DNA of 6,490 bases. Source: Gemmatimonadales bacterium (GTDB lineage Bacteria; Gemmatimonadota; Gemmatimonadetes; Gemmatimonadales; GWC2-71-9). The notes beneath the pieces were generated by a model, which saw only the letters and a list, made by a program, of their open reading frames with translations, did not search any database and was not told the origin of the DNA. The stretch covers positions 1-6,490 of the forward strand of contig JACCSE010000179.1 in assembly GCA_013813145.1 (NCBI GenBank), read 5' to 3'. The translations under genes were made by a program, and so were the position numbers. This document shows, in pieces, positions 4,711 through 6,490 of this stretch (positions within the stretch are counted from its first letter, which is position 1; each line of letters begins with the position of its first letter).

Positions 4711-6490
4711 ATGACATCCCCCCGCTTCGAAGTGCACGCTCCCTTCCAGCCCGCCGGCGACCAGCCCAAGGCCATCGCCGAGCTGAGCGAGGGGCTCCGC
4801 CGGGGCGACAAGCACCAGACCCTGCTCGGCGTTACCGGGTCGGGCAAGACGATGACCTTGGCCCACACCATCGCCAGCCATGGCAGGCCGACCCTCGTTC
4901 TCTCGCACAACAAGACGCTGGCGGCCCAGCTCTACGGCGAGCTGCGCCAGTTCCTGCCGCGCAACGCGGTCGAGTACTTCGTCTCCTACTACGACTACTA
5001 CCAGCCGGAGGCGTACGTCCCCTCGACTGACGTGTACATCGAGAAGGACGCGTCCATCAACCAGGATATCGAGAGCCTGCGGCTGCGGGCCACGTCCAGC
5101 TTGATGGAGCGGGAAGACGTGGTGATCGTGGCGACCGTGAGCGCCATCTATGGCCTGGGTGACCCGGTGGAGTACCGGAAGGCCCTGGTGATGGTGCGCC
5201 GGGGAGAGCAGCGCGCGCGGGACGCCATTCTGGCGGACCTGGTGCAGATCCAGTACGGCCGGAATGACGTGACCTTCGAGCAGGGCACCTTCCGGGTGCG
5301 GGGCGACTCGATCGAGGTCTTCCCCGCCTACGCCGAGCAGGCCATCCGCATCGAGCTCTGGGGCGACGAGGTCGAGCGGATCAGCAAGATCGATCCGCTC
5401 ACCGGCGACACCATCACTCAGCTCGACCAATGCGCCATCTATCCGGCCAAGCACTTCGTCACCGACCGGCGCAACATCGAGCGCGCGCTGGTGCACATCC
5501 GGGCCGAGCTGGCCGAGCGGCTCGCCGAGCTCAAGGCGTCGGGGAAGCTGCTGGAGGCGCAGCGGCTGGAGTCCCGCACCCAGTTCGACGTCGAGATGCT
5601 GCTCGAGGTCGGCACCTGCGCCGGGATCGAGAATTACTCCCGGCACCTGAGCGGCCGCCGGCCGGGCGAGCGTCCCGCCTGCCTGCTGGACTACTTCCCC
5701 GCCGACTACCTCGTGGTGGTGGATGAGTCGCACGTGTCCCTGCCGCAGATCGGCGGGATGTTCAACGGGGACCGGGCGCGGAAGACCACCCTGGTGGAGT
5801 ACGGATTCCGCCTGCCGTCGGCGCTCGACAACCGTCCGCTTCAGTTCGACGAGTTCATGGCGCTCGCGCCTCAGATGATCAACCTGTCGGCCACGCCGGG
5901 CGAGTTCGAGCTGCGACTCTCCGACGGCGTCGTGGTCGAGCAGATCATCCGCCCCACCGGACTGCTCGATCCCGAGGTGGACGTGCGGCCGGTCCGGGGT
6001 CAGGTGGACGATCTGCTGAACGAGATCCGCCTGCGCGAGGCGGCCGGCGAGCGGGTGCTGGTCACCACGCTGACCAAGCGGATGTCGGAAGACCTCACCG
6101 ACTATCTCCAGCAGGCAGGCGTGCGGGTCCGCTACCTCCACTCGGACATTGACGCCATCGAGCGGATGGAGATCCTGCGCGGGCTCCGGTTGGGCGACTT
6201 CGACGTGCTGGTGGGGATCAACCTGCTGCGCGAAGGACTGGACCTGCCCGAGGTCTCCCTCGTGGCGATTCTCGACGCCGATCAGGAAGGATTCCTCCGC
6301 TCCGACCGGAGCCTGGTGCAGACCATCGGCCGCGCGGCGCGGAACGTGAACGGTCGGGCCATCCTCTACGCCGACCGGATCACCGGCTCGATGCAGCGCG
6401 CTCTCGCCGAGATGGACCGACGGCGCGAGATCCAGCGGCGCTACAACGAGGAGCACGGGATCAGCCCGCGCTCCATCGTCAAGTCGATGG
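4711..6490 (+). CDS. uvrB: UvrABC excision nuclease subunit B; 3' end outside window
   Basis: UvrB is the damage-verifying helicase-like subunit of bacterial nucleotide excision repair. It is loaded by UvrA and then recruits UvrC for incision. The first 593 residues of about 670-690 are visible, and the frame stays open to the window end. The start MTSPRFEVHAPFQPAGDQPKAI is the usual N-terminus. Visible motifs are Walker A GVTGSGKT (40-47), the beta-hairpin region YYDYYQPEAYVPSTDVYIEK (93-112), which inserts between DNA strands, helicase motif II DESH (338-341), SATPG (393-397), INLLREGLDLPEV (503-515) and motif VI QTIGRAARN (537-545). The C-terminal UVR/UvrC-binding segment is beyond the window. 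One variation: the usual GYCSGIENYS reads GTCAGIENYS, with Thr302 in place of Tyr/Phe. It diverges from the oxidoreductase after 19 bp and lacks a Shine-Dalgarno sequence. Confidence 0.98.
   Translation, partial: MTSPRFEVHAPFQPAGDQPKAIAELSEGLRRGDKHQTLLGVTGSGKTMTLAHTIASHGRPTLVLSHNKTLAAQLYGELRQFLPRNAVEYFVSYYDYYQPEAYVPSTDVYIEKDASINQDIESLRLRATSSLMEREDVVIVATVSAIYGLGDPVEYRKALVMVRRGEQRARDAILADLVQIQYGRNDVTFEQGTFRVRGDSIEVFPAYAEQAIRIELWGDEVERISKIDPLTGDTITQLDQCAIYPAKHFVTDRRNIERALVHIRAELAERLAELKASGKLLEAQRLESRTQFDVEMLLEVGTCAGIENYSRHLSGRRPGERPACLLDYFPADYLVVVDESHVSLPQIGGMFNGDRARKTTLVEYGFRLPSALDNRPLQFDEFMALAPQMINLSATPGEFELRLSDGVVVEQIIRPTGLLDPEVDVRPVRGQVDDLLNEIRLREAAGERVLVTTLTKRMSEDLTDYLQQAGVRVRYLHSDIDAIERMEILRGLRLGDFDVLVGINLLREGLDLPEVSLVAILDADQEGFLRSDRSLVQTIGRAARNVNGRAILYADRITGSMQRALAEMDRRREIQRRYNEEHGISPRSIVKSM

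Noticed and set aside
4708..6456. 582-codon open frame on the minus strand opposite uvrB
   Set aside because: It is a shadow of uvrB in high-GC DNA. The translation is rich in H, Q, V, G, L and D in a composition-driven way, with no recognisable domain, while the plus strand carries every UvrB motif.

Overview
This 6.49 kb window is a high-GC bacterial chromosomal segment, densely packed with housekeeping and small accessory genes. I suspect Gemmatimonadota or a similar high-GC environmental lineage. The reasons are the GC-rich codon use, the style of a small Ig-like lipoprotein, and an intergenic palindrome of the type that reads 'CHPERSEG' when translated. That assignment is inference from protein style only. 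There is no rRNA, tRNA, CRISPR array, insertion sequence or integrase.

Layout. (1) Positions 1-939 (+) hold the C-terminal part of a long RelA/SpoT (p)ppGpp synthetase/hydrolase, with TGS, helical, zinc-finger and ACT regions. (2) Positions 936-1787 (-) encode a membrane-anchored neutral zinc metallopeptidase of the YpfJ family. It converges on relA/spoT so tightly that the two TAG stops share one CTAG. (3) Positions 1788-1924 are a divergent intergenic region with a CRP/FNR-like dyad. (4) A small (+) pair follows: an 81-residue LysM protein (1925-2170) and, 22 bp later, a 154-residue predicted lipoprotein (2193-2657). (5) A dispersed-type imperfect palindrome (2674-2740) separates this pair from (6) a full-length EVE-domain protein (2780-3193, +). 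(7) A 73-bp convergent gap carries a 12-bp direct repeat. (8) Positions 3267-4691 (-) encode an FAD-dependent amine/amino-acid oxidoreductase of the DAO family. (9) Diverging from it after only 19 bp is uvrB (4711 to the window end, +), cut off before its UvrC-binding tail.

The genes do not form one pathway. They are stringent response, envelope proteolysis, small envelope or LysM proteins, a modified-base reader, amine oxidation and nucleotide excision repair. I do not see a new multi-gene system. The most interesting structure is the oxidoreductase-uvrB gap. It is an AT-rich island with near-symmetric -10 elements on both strands and no Shine-Dalgarno sequence on either side. The geometry predicts a bidirectional promoter producing two leaderless mRNAs. 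Next are the CRP-like dyad, placed at about -41.5 from a possible zinc-peptidase start site, and the intergenic repeats around the EVE gene.
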